From positions 1-64,000 of the forward strand of contig CAKSOE010000004.1 of NCBI GenBank assembly GCA_934476675.1: a DNA stretch of 64,000 nt, read 5' to 3'. The stretch's first letter is position 1; every line of letters begins with the position of its first letter. The DNA comes from an uncultured Clostridia bacterium. Its GTDB lineage: Bacteria; Bacillota; Clostridia; UBA1381. The notes beneath the pieces were generated by a model that was given only the letters and a program-made list of their open reading frames with translations, made no database searches and was not told where the DNA came from. Shown here one piece after another: positions 56,057-64,000 of the stretch. Both the position numbers and the translations under genes were made by a program.

Positions 56057-56160
56057 GGATTGATCGTGTACTGGTCGTCTTGACATCTCTCTCAACAGTC
56101 CACGGTCAATCCGAGAGCTTAATAATAGCAATAAGAGCAGGATTTGCTCTGCTCTTATTG
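56057..56160 (+). ncRNA. Possible structured RNA downstream of folD
   Basis: GGATTGATCGTG (56057-56068) pairs with CACGGTCAATCC (56101-56112), one G-U pair included. The enclosed region holds a small TTGA/TCAA stem. A second, perfect 12-bp stem (CAATAAGAGCAG, 56129-56140, with 56149-56160) follows. This could be a 3' part of the folD transcript or an independent small RNA; no promoter was identified. Confidence 0.35.
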
Positions 56161-56174
56161 TTTCCTGCATCAGT

Positions 56175-56215
56175 AGAACATATTGATTTTTTCAATATGT
56201 TCTATTGTTTTTTTT
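56175..56215 (+). terminator. Intrinsic terminator after folD
   Basis: A perfect 12-bp stem (AGAACATATTGA and complement) with a TTTTT loop is followed by a run of eight T. Confidence 0.85.
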
Positions 56216-56281
56216 AGAGATTTTTGCTTACAGTAGGGAAGGGGAGACAAAATAGAATTTGCGAGCAGTAGTGTATTTGTG

Positions 56282-56330
56282 CAATATAATAAGCTCTATA
56301 ATATCCCGTTGTTAGTAGATATTATAGAGC
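56282..56330 (-). terminator. Hairpin ending the YcdB/SLH gene transcript
   Basis: A perfect 12-bp stem (GCTCTATAATAT and complement) with a 14-base loop. On the minus strand it is followed by TTATTATATT, a weak U-rich tail. Confidence 0.6.
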
Positions 56331-56344
56331 CTATAAATATAAAA

Positions 56345-58264
56345 TTACTTGTTCAGATAATTGTATACAAGCACTGCCGCTTCTGCACGCGTCAGCTTGT
56401 CTGACGGATTGAAGTTTCCGTTTTCATCGCCGCTTATAACGCCCGTTGCTGCTAAAATCGCGACATAACCCTTATTTTCGGTAACATCGTTAAACGGTGT
56501 TACATATATATCGTCATATTTTGCATATTCTCCGGCACCCATTGCTTTAACCATTTCAACCGCAGCCTGACTGCGTGTTATCTCGGCTTTCTTTTCCTCG
56601 TCGGAGACTTTGTCCGTTCCTCTGTGGAATACATCCAGCATAAGAGCGTCAAAATCTTCTTTTGTGATGTAATCGTTCGGTCTGAATTTTTCACCCTCAA
56701 AGCCTATGCCGAATTTAGCAAGCTTTTCGATCATGTCCTTTGCATAATGTCCGTCAAGGTCATTATATTTATATTTGTTATCCTTTTCCTCCTCATTGCG
56801 GTAATTTACCATTTTTCCGGTAAGTGCATTGAGGTTTATTGTTCCGTCAAAGGAATACAAAAGATATGCTTTTTTGTCTCTTTGCGGCATATAAAGCTTT
56901 TCATACGGTACAGCTGCAAAAATTTTATTTGCTGCTTCTTCTGCATTTATTGCATTGTCAAGTGACGGAAATTCAGCATTTGTTGTATAATTTACACTGT
57001 AACTTACAAGCTTGCCGTTTTTGTCTGTGTAGGCATACGCATCGTCGCAGTCAACTCTTACTCCGTTTACATAACGTGAAAGTGAATCGCCGTTTTCTTT
57101 GTATTCGCCGCTTATTGACGGAGCAAGCGCTTTTAATGCTTTTTCAGCCGTCTTGGCGTCTTTTGTTACGTCCTCATTGTCGATGGTGTCACTGTACTTC
57201 GACAAACCGTAAACTTCACCATTTTTTGCGTTTGCTGTTACATATGCACTTGATTTGTCATCATCAGAGAATGTCATTTCATATGTATACAAGTTTTCGT
57301 CGGTGTAGCTTCTGAGCAGCTGAATATTTGTAAGTTTAAGCTTGCTTGATATACCGATAAGCTTGTTTGCACGGATTTTCTTTTCCATTTCAGCTTGTGG
57401 TATCAAACCTGCAATCTTGTCAATTTCGGCTTGTTCAGCTTTCGAGAATGAAGAACCACCTCCGGAATTTGAATCCTTTGCCGCTGCTTTCAACGTACTT
57501 TCTCTGAAAATCCAAATGTCGTTTTCCGGCTCGAAAACTTCGCCAGTTACAGCATCTATGTATTTTTCACCGTCTTTAAGTGTGTATGCGGGATAGAAAA
57601 CTATCTTTCTGTTATCGTTATAATATTTGTAAACAAGTTCAAATCCCAGCTTTTCCAAAAACGCCGCCTGAGCCTGTTCCGGTGTGGTTATTTTTTCTTC
57701 TCCGCCCTCAAATTCATCTATATCAGACCAATGAAGATTAAAGCTTTTAATTTGGTCGCTTTCCATGCACACAGAACCACTGTCTCTTGCAACCTTTATG
57801 CCGTTATATTCTCTTTCAACCGGAAAATACAAGCCGTAATCATTTAATGCTTCATCCGTATCAAGAACTTTCAGGTCTAAGTCGGGATTCAGCTTTTTTA
57901 CGAAATTTTCTGCATCTGCTTTAAGTTTTGCATAATCATTTTTCGGAAATGCAGGCTTATCGTTGTAGCTTGTTCTCTTGGTATAATCATATTCATTATA
58001 TGACGTTATAACTTTATCGGACGTACAGGTTATATTAAGTCCTTTTTCTCCGTCATCGCTTTCCGACCACCATGAAAATTCATACACTGTTTTGTATTCA
58101 TTTTCGTAGCTGTTACTTTGGAATTTATCCGTTTCGGGAACCTCCACACGCGATTTGACAGCGTTTAGAACCTCTGCCATTTCATCCGACTGCGCTGCAC
58201 TTACAGGCACGATCATTGCCGCCGCCATTGTTGCCGCCAAAACGGCTGATAAAATTTTTTTCAT
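56345..58264 (-). CDS. Secreted YcdB/YcdC-domain protein with C-terminal SLH repeats
   Basis: 639-residue surface protein. A signal peptide (about 1-23) precedes two YcdB/YcdC-like, PepSY-related repeats. The first is at about 35-250 (FVKKLNPDLDLKVLDTDEALNDYGLYFPVEREYNGIKVARDSG) and the second at about 280-485 (KALAPSISGEYKENGDSLSRYVNGVRVDCDDAYAY). SLH repeats (about 495-639) end the protein, with FRPNDYITKEDFDALMLDV and FNPSDKLTRAEAAVLVYNYLNK. The YcdB family has been linked to peptidase inhibition or heme/metal roles, but function is unsettled. A weak promoter could lie upstream; a clear one was not found. Cell-wall anchoring by SLH is the safest statement. Confidence 0.82.
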   Translation of the reverse strand: MKKILSAVLAATMAAAMIVPVSAAQSDEMAEVLNAVKSRVEVPETDKFQSNSYENEYKTVYEFSWWSESDDGEKGLNITCTSDKVITSYNEYDYTKRTSYNDKPAFPKNDYAKLKADAENFVKKLNPDLDLKVLDTDEALNDYGLYFPVEREYNGIKVARDSGSVCMESDQIKSFNLHWSDIDEFEGGEEKITTPEQAQAAFLEKLGFELVYKYYNDNRKIVFYPAYTLKDGEKYIDAVTGEVFEPENDIWIFRESTLKAAAKDSNSGGGSSFSKAEQAEIDKIAGLIPQAEMEKKIRANKLIGISSKLKLTNIQLLRSYTDENLYTYEMTFSDDDKSSAYVTANAKNGEVYGLSKYSDTIDNEDVTKDAKTAEKALKALAPSISGEYKENGDSLSRYVNGVRVDCDDAYAYTDKNGKLVSYSVNYTTNAEFPSLDNAINAEEAANKIFAAVPYEKLYMPQRDKKAYLLYSFDGTINLNALTGKMVNYRNEEEKDNKYKYNDLDGHYAKDMIEKLAKFGIGFEGEKFRPNDYITKEDFDALMLDVFHRGTDKVSDEEKKAEITRSQAAVEMVKAMGAGEYAKYDDIYVTPFNDVTENKGYVAILAATGVISGDENGNFNPSDKLTRAEAAVLVYNYLNK

Positions 58265-58367
58265 TTTCTCAACTTCCTTTCTTTTTTTGTTTTTTGTCTG
58301 TTGTTTACCCTTTCATATATAATACTTTTTAACAGGCTAAAAGGTTGCATTAATTTAAAAAAAATTT

Positions 58368-59033
58368 TTAATTATTAAATCCGTTCAAAAGACGTGAAGC
58401 ATATTCTCCGTTTACCGTTTCCCAGCCGAAACTGTAATCCTTAACTCCGGATTCGAGCAGACTTTTATGCACAAGGTTATAAGTGCTCATCGGTACAGAT
58501 GATGTATATACCTGTACCTCTTTCATATCCTGAATCATAAATTCAATCGCTCCGTCCTCGCACTTTCCGAAACGGCATGATCTATCCTGCATTTTTTCCT
58601 CGTCCTGCATAAGAACCATAAGTTTTAAAACCTCTATGGTTTTGTCATTTAAACCGCTGTCAAAAATCAAGATTTTCTCGAGCAGTTCATTATAATCCGT
58701 CACAAATCTGAGATTATATCCGCTAAGCTTTTTGATTTCTCCCGATTCTGCGGAGGATTTGCAGATTTCATCATACAGCTTTTTTTTAATTTTTGCATCA
58801 TTGCACGGCGAAAAAGAAATCATAAGCTTTTTATCCTCGTCATGATACAACAGCGGTGACGGCATAAGTCCGGTGTGCGAACACGAAGGACAATGAAAAA
58901 TATTAACCTTTCCTTTGAGTAAATCGTGCTTTAAATCTTCGCTGTCCTTTACTGTAATTGAATTCCAGACCGTTATATCGCTCATTTGTCCGCATTTCGG
59001 ACATTTTATACTTTGCTTTGTATTTATACTCAT
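58368..59033 (-). CDS. CpXC domain protein
   Basis: 221-residue protein with the CpXC zinc-like motifs: CPKCGQ near residue 10 and HCPSCSHTG near 47. A helical and beta region of unknown fold forms the rest. ATG 59033 was chosen because TAGGAGA lies at a good distance; an in-frame ATG 36 bases upstream has no such site. No function is established for this family. It follows the tyrS terminator by 16 bp and has no visible promoter, so it could be made by read-through from tyrS. Confidence 0.75.
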   Translation of the reverse strand: MSINTKQSIKCPKCGQMSDITVWNSITVKDSEDLKHDLLKGKVNIFHCPSCSHTGLMPSPLLYHDEDKKLMISFSPCNDAKIKKKLYDEICKSSAESGEIKKLSGYNLRFVTDYNELLEKILIFDSGLNDKTIEVLKLMVLMQDEEKMQDRSCRFGKCEDGAIEFMIQDMKEVQVYTSSVPMSTYNLVHKSLLESGVKDYSFGWETVNGEYASRLLNGFNN

Positions 59034-59048
59034 ACTATAATCTCCTAT

Positions 59049-59112
59049 AAAATCAAAAGGCTGCTGCATCAGGCGCAGACCTGTCCGATCCGTTCCCCTG
59101 ATGCAATCAGCC
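59049..59112 (-). terminator. Terminator of tyrS
   Basis: GGCTGCTGCATCAGG (59059-59073) pairs with CCTGATGCAATCAGCC (59097-59112), one mismatch. On the minus strand it is followed by TTTTGATTTT. Confidence 0.7.
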
Positions 59113-59123
59113 CGAAAAATCTT

Positions 59124-60344
59124 TTATTCAGCAACCACTCTGTGGAAAACTTTTTTACCTTTTTTAATAATCATGCCGTTTTCGCCAAGCATATCAGCAG
59201 TAACAACACCGTTTACATCGGCGTATTTTTTATCGTTTATCGATAATCCGTTCTGCTGAACAAGACGTCTTGCTTCGCCCTTTGAAGAAAGCAGACCTGT
59301 TTTTACGAGCATATCAAGCACACCCATTCCGACAACATCGGCAATGACTGTAGTAGGCATATCCTCCGAAATACCGCCGTTTGCGAATACTGCTTCTGCC
59401 GTTGCCTTTGCTTTTTCGGCTTCTTCTTCGCCGTGGACAAGCTTTGTAACTTCATAAGCAAGAATTTTCTTTGCTTTATTAAGCTCCTGACCCTCCCATT
59501 TTTCCATTTCTCTTATTTCGTCCATAGAAACAAATGTGAGAAGCTTTAAGCATTTTATAACATCGGCATCCTGTACGTTTACCCAATACTGATAAAAATC
59601 ATACGGCGATGTCTTTGCGGGGTCAAGCCATACGGCGCCGGACTGCGTTTTACCCATTTTCTTTCCTTCGCTGTTTGTAAGCAGCGTAAAGGTCATTCCG
59701 TAAACCTGTTTCTGATCCTTTCTTCTGCAAAGCTCAAGCCCGCCGAGGATATTACTCCACTGGTCGTCACCGCCAAGCTCTATTTTACAATCATATTTTC
59801 TGTTGAGCATAAGAAAATCATAGCTCTGCATAAGCATATAGTTAAATTCCAAAAATGACAGACCTTTTTCAAGTCTTTGCTTAAAACACTCGGCTGCAAG
59901 CATTTTATTTACCGAGAAACATGAACCGATGTCGCGCAAAAATTCAATATAATTCAAATCCAAAAGCCAATCTGCATTATTTACCATGAGCGCTTTTCCG
60001 TCAGAAAAGTCAATAACTTTTGAAAGCTGCTTTTTAAAACATTCGCAGTTATGGTCAATGACCTCTTTGGTCATCATCTGACGCATATCCGTTCTTCCTG
60101 AAGGATCGCCTATATGTCCCGTACCGCCTCCTACAAGGGCAATAGGTCTGTGCCCGTGCATCTGCATATGGCGCATAACAACCATTTGCAGAAAATGTCC
60201 TACATGAAGGCTGTCTGCCGTCGGGTCAAATCCGATATAGAACGTAACTTTTTCCTTTCCTAATAATTCTCTTATTTCCTGTTCGTGCGTTGTTTGAGCA
60301 ATCAAGCCGCGTTCCAGCAAAACGTCATATACATTTCCCTGCAT
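59124..60344 (-). CDS. tyrS: Tyrosine--tRNA ligase
   Basis: TyrRS, 406 aa, class I. The HIGH-type motif is His47-Val-Gly-His50 in SLHVGHFLQM, after FYIGFDPTAD. The Tyr-binding region shows NYMLMQSYDFLMLN, and the KMSKS-type loop reads KKMGKTQSG near residue 228. An S4 RNA-binding domain (about 340-406, LLSSKGEARRLVQQNGLSIN) ends the protein. ATG 60344 has AGGAGGAAA upstream; an in-frame ATG 30 bases earlier is less likely. Unlike many Bacillota tyrS genes it has no T-box leader, only a standard promoter. Confidence 0.96.
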   Translation of the reverse strand: MQGNVYDVLLERGLIAQTTHEQEIRELLGKEKVTFYIGFDPTADSLHVGHFLQMVVMRHMQMHGHRPIALVGGGTGHIGDPSGRTDMRQMMTKEVIDHNCECFKKQLSKVIDFSDGKALMVNNADWLLDLNYIEFLRDIGSCFSVNKMLAAECFKQRLEKGLSFLEFNYMLMQSYDFLMLNRKYDCKIELGGDDQWSNILGGLELCRRKDQKQVYGMTFTLLTNSEGKKMGKTQSGAVWLDPAKTSPYDFYQYWVNVQDADVIKCLKLLTFVSMDEIREMEKWEGQELNKAKKILAYEVTKLVHGEEEAEKAKATAEAVFANGGISEDMPTTVIADVVGMGVLDMLVKTGLLSSKGEARRLVQQNGLSINDKKYADVNGVVTADMLGENGMIIKKGKKVFHRVVAE

Positions 60345-60402
60345 ATGTTTTTCCTCCTTTTTGTAGTTTAACAATCATTGGTATTTAATACCGCATTATT
60401 AT

Positions 60403-60431
60403 ATTATACACTATTAAAGAATATTTTGCAA
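60403..60431 (-). promoter_or_regulatory. sigma-A promoter of tyrS
   Basis: On the minus strand TTGCAA and TATAAT are separated by 17 bp. The leader of about 50 bases is too short for a T-box. Confidence 0.7.
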
Positions 60432-60457
60432 GCTTTTTTTATACTTGTAAAAAACAT

Positions 60458-61021
60458 TTAACCTATCAGAATTTCCTCCATGGTTCTTTTCGGAACGTGT
60501 GAATTTTCTTCTTCATCAAAGTAATATTTAACGTTGTTATTCTGAATGTCAAACACTTCGCCTTTCTGCGCCGGATAACCTACCGCAAGCAGATACGAAA
60601 CATAATACTTGTCCTCCAATGCCAGCAGCTCTTTAATTGCAGGTCTGTTAATTGCTCCGAGCCAGCACGTTCCCAGCCCTAAATCCTCTGCCGCAAGCAT
60701 CATTGTTGCGATAGCCGAACCGCAGTCAACCTCCGATTTTTCTGCCGGCTTTATTGAAGTGTCCGTTAATACGGCAATATACACAAGCGGTCTTTCATTC
60801 TCAGCTGGTTCCCAGCCGCTCAGATACCCCGCCCATTTTGTCAGGGGATATATGTCCTTATCCCTGCTGTCAACTATCATATATTTTAACGGCTGCATAT
60901 TTGCGGCAGTTGCGGCAAAACGTGCCGCATTTATAAGTTTATCAAGCTTTTCTTTTTCTACCTCTTTCTGCACAAATTTTCTTACAGTTCGTCTTTCTTT
61001 TGCTGCATCACAAACGTTCAT
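60458..61021 (-). CDS. Nitroreductase family protein
   Basis: 187-residue FMN-dependent oxidoreductase of the nitroreductase superfamily. The N-terminal AAKERRTVRKFVQKEV is typical for FMN phosphate binding, AARFAATAANMQPLKYMIV follows near residue 32, and DLGLGTCWLGAI with YLLAVGYPAQKG near 150 completes the pattern. Natural substrates are unknown in most members. ATG 61021 is preferred because AAAGGAG lies 11 bases upstream; longer in-frame starts lack a site. It ends about 60 bp before the tyrS promoter. Confidence 0.88.
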   Translation of the reverse strand: MNVCDAAKERRTVRKFVQKEVEKEKLDKLINAARFAATAANMQPLKYMIVDSRDKDIYPLTKWAGYLSGWEPAENERPLVYIAVLTDTSIKPAEKSEVDCGSAIATMMLAAEDLGLGTCWLGAINRPAIKELLALEDKYYVSYLLAVGYPAQKGEVFDIQNNNVKYYFDEEENSHVPKRTMEEILIG

Positions 61022-61126
61022 AACCTTGAATACTCCTTTCATAATTGCCTTTTTTATTATTATATACCTTTTTTTATTATTTTGCAAATTTTTTCGTGAA
61101 TAATGTATTAAAAAATAAACAAAGAA

Positions 61127-61471
61127 TTGACATTTCCAGAACGGTCAGCAGAAAAAGAACACAAGGGAAATTTGTGCAAGATTATGAAAGGACTGGAAGT
61201 AAAGAATTTTCATGACCTTAAAGATGTGTTTGAGATGATGGCGGGAGAAATGCATGAAAACGGTCTTGACGGAGAACCTGATGATGAACTTGGTTATATC
61301 AAGTATGATTATCACAATAAAGAGGGCGAAAACAGCCGTAGTGGGTATTCTAAAAAGACCCTTAAAACAAGCTTTGGCGAAACAAAGATTAAAGCGCCGC
61401 GAGGCAGGGATGGTGAATTTGAACCGCAGCTTGTTAAGAAGAATCAAACATTCTCAAAATTCCTTAAATAA
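61127..61471 (+). pseudogene. Truncated IS256-family (mutator) transposase
   Basis: Only the N-terminal portion of an IS256-type transposase is left. The text from residue 20 on (GLEVKNFHDLKDVFEMMAGE, DYHNKEGENSRSGYSKKT and FGETKIKAPRGRDGEFEPQLVKK) matches this family. An intact protein would be about 400 residues and would carry the DDE catalytic triad, which is entirely missing; the frame stops after about 96 related residues. The first residues before MKGLEVKN differ from known forms, suggesting loss at both ends. No terminal inverted repeats were recognised. It is a remnant with no activity, placed between the nitroreductase and the SLH gene. Confidence 0.82.
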
Positions 61472-61505
61472 AACGGGCAGGGGATAAACATCCTCCGCCC
61501 GTTTT
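61470..61505. terminator. Two-way terminator hairpin
   Basis: AAAACGGGC pairs with GCCCGTTTT, extended inward by AGGGGA with TCCTCC. A/T runs on both sides would allow it to end transcription from both strands, chiefly the SLH gene on the minus strand. Confidence 0.75.
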
Positions 61506-61515
61506 GACTGCAGAA

Positions 61516-63246
61516 TCAATCGTTTGTTGTGGAATATTCGCTTTCAAGAACTTCCCAGTCCTTGTTTTCTCTTAATGAAATCCATGTTTCATCATCAGTA
61601 TCATTTTCACGTGTATAGTTATGTGAGTTTGTAGCCTCCTGGATTGCTGTGTAGTACCAAGCATCGGGAGTATTATCCGACCATTTAACCATTGCATCGC
61701 TAACAGCGGCCATACCTTCAATCGATACGTGTCTGTTAAGTGCATTATTAATCAGAGTCATAGCTTCTGCACGGTTTATAGCAATGTCCGGTCTGAATGA
61801 GTTATCTTCATAACCATTTACCCAGCCTGTAACCTTTGCTCTGTTTATATATTCGCTTGCCCAATGACCTGAAATATCACTGAACCACTCGCCGCCGGAA
61901 TATCTGCCGCCGATAAATCTTGCCATTATTGTAGCAAATTCTGCTCTTGTGATGGGAGCATCCGGTTTGAATGTGCCGTCTTCATAACCTGTCAGAACAC
62001 CTGCGTTTGTCATTGTTGAAACAGCATTATTATACCAGCTTGAAGCCTGAACATCAGAATAGCTGTTTGTCTGCGACCATACCTGGCGTCTTGTATCATC
62101 TGTGAGCAGTCTGAATACTATTGTTGCAACTTCTGCACGCGTAATATTTCCTGTGGGTTTAACCTCACCGTCGGGATAGCCTACAACGTATGCAAAGTGG
62201 TCGCTGTCGTTGAGTTTAACGGTTGTTTCCGGTTTAGCCGGAGTAAGTGTAGTTGACGGAGCTTTCGGTGTTCCTGTCGGAGCCGGAGTTTCCTTTGACG
62301 GAATTCCCGGTGCAATTGCGCCGCCCGAACCGCCGCCTGTACCACCGTCTGTGCTGCCGGTGTGGGGCTTCTTTGTAGGCGTAGGAGTTGAAAGAACCAC
62401 GCTTTCATAGATATTGTTCTTATCTCTGCCTGTATCGCCGCCTGCAAGTAACTGAACAGCATTATAGTTTACGGTTGCAAGTGTGTCGGAATAATCTCCC
62501 GATGCTGCGGCAAGTTCTCCGTTTATTTTCGTAGAACCTGTCATTTTTCCTATAACAGTGTGCATTCCGAGACCTGTTATAGTTACATTCGGGCAGGTAT
62601 ACGTCATGTCTTTGAGATATGTATCAAGATTATCGTTAAGAGCCTTGCCTTCTACATACATTTTTGATGCTGAAAGATTGTTTATATCTATATCATCAAT
62701 TGAAGTAGCGGGATCTTTTACCATAAATGTAATGGTAAGCTTGTTACCTGAAAGCTCACGCTTTGTATCAATAAACAGGTTCTTTGCTTCGTCATTAAAA
62801 CCCTGCATTTTACCTACCGTTGTTGCCTCGGCAGGGAGCGTCATTGTTGACGGAAATTCAACAGTAACTGCAAATTCACCCGTGACACGCAGATGGTCAA
62901 GCTCATTGAGCAGAGCAGTATCACCGCTGCATAAGCCCTGTGCAAGCGTCCAATATGTTTCAAATTTTGTTCTTACCGATTCCATGTAGAGGATAGTTCT
63001 GTAATCGAAGGTGACAGAAGATTTGATATCGCTTACTTCAACACTTACCGGACCGTCGTCAAACGTACCGCCGGATTCTCTGAGTTCCATGTCGGTATCC
63101 ACATCGATTGTGCTTTCTTTATATTTTGTATCATATCCCGGGATTGCCTTGAGCAAATCTTTAACACTGCCGGCTGCAAAAACCGGTGATACGCATGATA
63201 CAGATAAAGCAGCTGCAACGCATAGAGATAGCAGTTTCTTTTTCAT
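61516..63246 (-). CDS. Secreted SLH-domain protein with Pro/Thr-rich linker
   Basis: 576-residue exported surface protein. A signal peptide ends near VFAAGS (about residue 26). An N-terminal beta-rich domain of unknown fold follows (about 27-290). A Pro/Thr/Gly-rich linker (about 292-345, TPTPTKKPHTGSTDGGTGGGSGG) leads to three SLH repeats (about 347-530). These show VVGYPDGEVKPTGNITRAEVATIVF, VLTGYEDGTFKPDAPITRAEFATIM and WVNGYEDNSFRPDIAINRAEAMTLI. The tail is acidic. A strong promoter suggests high expression, as for an abundant S-layer or surface protein. No enzyme motif was found. Confidence 0.85.
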   Translation of the reverse strand: MKKKLLSLCVAAALSVSCVSPVFAAGSVKDLLKAIPGYDTKYKESTIDVDTDMELRESGGTFDDGPVSVEVSDIKSSVTFDYRTILYMESVRTKFETYWTLAQGLCSGDTALLNELDHLRVTGEFAVTVEFPSTMTLPAEATTVGKMQGFNDEAKNLFIDTKRELSGNKLTITFMVKDPATSIDDIDINNLSASKMYVEGKALNDNLDTYLKDMTYTCPNVTITGLGMHTVIGKMTGSTKINGELAAASGDYSDTLATVNYNAVQLLAGGDTGRDKNNIYESVVLSTPTPTKKPHTGSTDGGTGGGSGGAIAPGIPSKETPAPTGTPKAPSTTLTPAKPETTVKLNDSDHFAYVVGYPDGEVKPTGNITRAEVATIVFRLLTDDTRRQVWSQTNSYSDVQASSWYNNAVSTMTNAGVLTGYEDGTFKPDAPITRAEFATIMARFIGGRYSGGEWFSDISGHWASEYINRAKVTGWVNGYEDNSFRPDIAINRAEAMTLINNALNRHVSIEGMAAVSDAMVKWSDNTPDAWYYTAIQEATNSHNYTRENDTDDETWISLRENKDWEVLESEYSTTND

Positions 63247-63285
63247 AAATCATACACTCCTTTGAAAATATATTCTACTAAGCTT

Positions 63286-63314
63286 ATTATAGTATATTTA
63301 CGGCATATTGTCAA
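63286..63314 (-). promoter_or_regulatory. Strong sigma-A promoter of the SLH protein gene
   Basis: On the minus strand a perfect TTGACA and a perfect TATAAT are separated by 17 bp. It is among the best promoter matches in the window and is followed by an AAAGGAG ribosome binding site. Confidence 0.85.
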
Positions 63315-63353
63315 GTGAAATCAATCCAAAAAATTTTAAAGTATGAATATTTT

Positions 63354-64000
63354 TCACCTTTTCCGCAGCTTGTCCATAAAGCTTTTTTTATTAAACGATA
63401 TAAAATCCGATTCGGATATTTCATCGCCTTTTACAACCTTTTCGGCATTGGATATAAAATAATCCATGCAGTCTTCGCCGTAGTTTTTGATTATTTCCGC
63501 ACGAGCCTTTGCGAGATTGGGCGCTCTTGATGAGGTGTTGTGCATATCGCTCCCAAGAAGATGAGCACGTTTGGACGCGACAAGTTCGCGCACGAATTTT
63601 TTTCTGAAAGAATCCAAAAAGCCCTCGGCATTAATCTGATAAAGCACATTAAGTTCAAAGAGGGAATTGAGCAGCTTTTTATCGTGCATAACATAACGGT
63701 CTATGTGTGCTATAATAGGAATATAGCTGCGTATGGTAAGTTTGTAGACTGCTTCGATATGCCATTCCTTCCACTCGTCCCACGGCATCTCAATCATTAT
63801 GTAGTTTGTATTGTTTATGCAAGCTTTTCGCGTTTCTTCGTATTCCGAAACGTCGGTAAGCATATTAAGTTCACAGCCGGAATAAACAGGAATTTCATTT
63901 TGTGCCGCTTTAAGTTCCGACAGCCGTTCATCACGTCGGCGTGCAAATTCGGAAATATTATCGCCGGTCTGCGGGTAACAATGCGATGTTGAAATTATTC
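63354..64000 (-). CDS. CpsB/CapC-type PHP-domain tyrosine phosphatase, 5' end outside the window
   Basis: The 3' part (about 215 residues) of a metal-dependent protein-tyrosine phosphatase. The frame stays open to the window edge through TSHCYPQTG, a PHP metal-binding motif; the start codon is beyond base 64000. Further metal-ligand regions are SGCELN, PIIAHIDRY, and LLGSDMHN. CpsB enzymes dephosphorylate the tyrosine kinase that controls capsule or exopolysaccharide export. The neighbouring kinase and glycan genes would be outside this window. An internal ATG at 63863 is not the true start, since conserved text lies upstream of it. Confidence 0.87.
   Translation of the reverse strand, partial: IISTSHCYPQTGDNISEFARRRDERLSELKAAQNEIPVYSGCELNMLTDVSEYEETRKACINNTNYIMIEMPWDEWKEWHIEAVYKLTIRSYIPIIAHIDRYVMHDKKLLNSLFELNVLYQINAEGFLDSFRKKFVRELVASKRAHLLGSDMHNTSSRAPNLAKARAEIIKNYGEDCMDYFISNAEKVVKGDEISESDFISFNKKSFMDKLRKR

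Noticed and set aside
56024..56344. THF riboswitch related to folD
   Set aside because: The structure lies after folD, not before it, and the conserved THF aptamer sequence is not seen.
60345..60457. T-box leader before tyrS
   Set aside because: The leader is too short and the TGGTACCGCG-type core is absent.
1..64000. CRISPR arrays, tRNA and rRNA genes
   Set aside because: No regularly spaced repeats, cloverleaf sequences with the GTTCRA-type T-arm, or rRNA stretches were noticed on reading the window.

Overview
The window looks like a chromosomal segment of a strictly anaerobic, low-to-moderate GC Gram-positive bacterium of class Clostridia. The signs are sigma-A type promoters with 17-18 bp spacers, strong AGGAGG-type ribosome binding sites, a Phe T-box leader, a HydE-type radical SAM maturase, an M50 protease like those used in sporulation, a Cys-rich protein of spore-coat appearance, and at least four secreted proteins with S-layer homology (SLH) modules. 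The many SLH and glycan-active proteins suggest a plant-fibre or mucin degrading gut Clostridium relative; I cannot name the genus from sequence alone.

Layout. 0-9.4 kb is housekeeping: RNase J, SecDF (minus strand), RNase R, a THUMP-type RNA methyltransferase and a lone ArgJ. 9.6-32.4 kb is a glycan-utilisation locus: a YesN/YesM two-component system (minus), then, divergently, a lipoprotein sugar-binding protein, two LplB/YtcP-type permeases (no ATPase), two large paralogous secreted proteins with a TIM-barrel core of DUF4832 type, an SLH surface protein, a large secreted protein of unknown function, two secreted proteins built from one shared module, and two intracellular glycosidases (GH31 and GH30). 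The gene order suggests sensing, surface breakdown, import and intracellular trimming of one glycan.

32.6-41.7 kb holds a GGGtGRT protein with a NifU-like Cys protein (a conserved anaerobe gene pair of unknown role), RecD2, a HAD phosphatase, HydE, a MATE pump and a FAD oxidoreductase. 41.7-47.6 kb has the T-box-controlled pheST operon, followed by a very small serine-recombinase unit that ends directly in front of the ribosome-binding-site-less start of a Cys-rich coat-like gene. 47.6-56 kb carries purE-purM-purN, an M50 metalloprotease, FtsK/SpoIIIE, a YgiQ-type radical SAM protein and FolD, whose frames overlap by 125 bp. 56-64 kb is mostly minus strand: a YcdB/SLH protein, a CpXC protein, TyrRS, a nitroreductase, a truncated IS256-type transposase, a second SLH protein, and the 3' part of a CpsB-type PHP phosphatase that runs off the window.

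I saw no tRNA, rRNA, CRISPR array or prophage. The most promising undescribed material is (i) the paired DUF4832 proteins with their SLH and two-module partners, (ii) the GGGtGRT/NifU-like pair, and (iii) the minimal recombinase placed at the start codon of the Cys-rich gene. All functional statements rest on motif recognition from memory, not on database searches.
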